A stretch of 6,455 nt of DNA. Source: HGM04593 sp045578665. Lineage in GTDB: Bacteria; Bacteroidota; Bacteroidia; Bacteroidales; Bacteroidaceae. Of the stretch, positions 6,367 through 6,455 are shown piece by piece. How positions within the stretch are numbered: the first letter of the stretch is position 1; the number at the start of each line of letters is the position of its first letter. Made by a program: the position numbers and the translations under genes. Below the pieces are notes generated by a model. It worked only from the letters and a program-made list of their open reading frames with translations. It searched no databases and had not been told where the DNA came from. The stretch is from contig JAZNKR010000197.1 in the NCBI GenBank assembly GCA_045578665.1, positions 1 to 6,455 on the forward strand, read 5' to 3'.

Positions 6367-6455
6367 TCAAACAGTCTTTCGCTTCGCGCAAGTTTGGCTG
6401 CTCTCGGCATAGTCCAAATGAATTTGCCCTCTGCTCTCGCTTGCACAAACTTTCG

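Larger units (their letters stand above)
6069..6455. other. Gene-free right end with several hairpins
   Basis: No reading frame here looks like a protein I can support, and I see no tRNA or other structured RNA gene. The region contains the ACCGGACAC inverted repeat (6132-6172), an 11-bp hairpin (6252-6277) and nested stems (6293-6366), listed separately. From about 6285 onward it is more GC-rich than the 6120-6250 stretch. CTGCTCTCG occurs twice (6398-6406 and 6431-6439). It looks like dispersed repetitive intergenic sequence continuing past the window edge. Confidence 0.6.

Overview
The window looks like accessory chromosomal DNA from a Bacteroidales bacterium (Bacteroides, Phocaeicola or Prevotella type). 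This rests on three things: a perfect TAnnTTTG (-7 type) promoter box just upstream of the last gene, the typical Bacteroidetes versions of all four recognisable protein families, and moderate-to-low GC with AT-rich gaps and no strong Shine-Dalgarno sequences. The genus assignment is inference.

Layout, left to right. Positions 1-80 hold a short direct repeat. An intact ATPase of the AAA/DUF4143 type follows (81-1220, +). A 194-base gap between convergent genes contains one copy of a TTTACCGGACA-type motif. An intact umuC-like Y-family polymerase is on the minus strand (1415-2674, -) with no umuD beside it. A 311-base gap carries a candidate umuC promoter overlapping a 19-bp palindrome, and further right possibly the left end of an insertion sequence. 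An IS30-family transposase relic follows (2986 to about 3741, +), with three in-frame stops, one frameshift and a lost 3' end. Almost directly after the break lie a TACTTTTG promoter box and a large secreted glycoside hydrolase resembling GH51 alpha-L-arabinofuranosidases (3807-6011, +). A perfect 36-bp palindromic terminator closes that gene. The last 390 bases contain no gene that I can support, but several hairpins.

The genes do not form one pathway. The ATPase, the translesion polymerase and the arabinofuranosidase-like enzyme each appear to be transcribed alone, and the dead IS marks past rearrangement. The enzyme is not next to susC/susD or sugar-regulator genes within the window, so it is either a single-gene catabolic unit or the edge of a locus outside the window.

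I did not find a convincing new system. The points most worth checking are: the non-canonical active-site surroundings of the GH51-like enzyme; the umuC gene without umuD but with an operator-like palindrome on its promoter; inverted copies of TTTACCGGACA[G/C]TAATA about 4.9 kb apart that bracket umuC, the IS relic and the hydrolase; and the hairpin-dense, probably repetitive right end.
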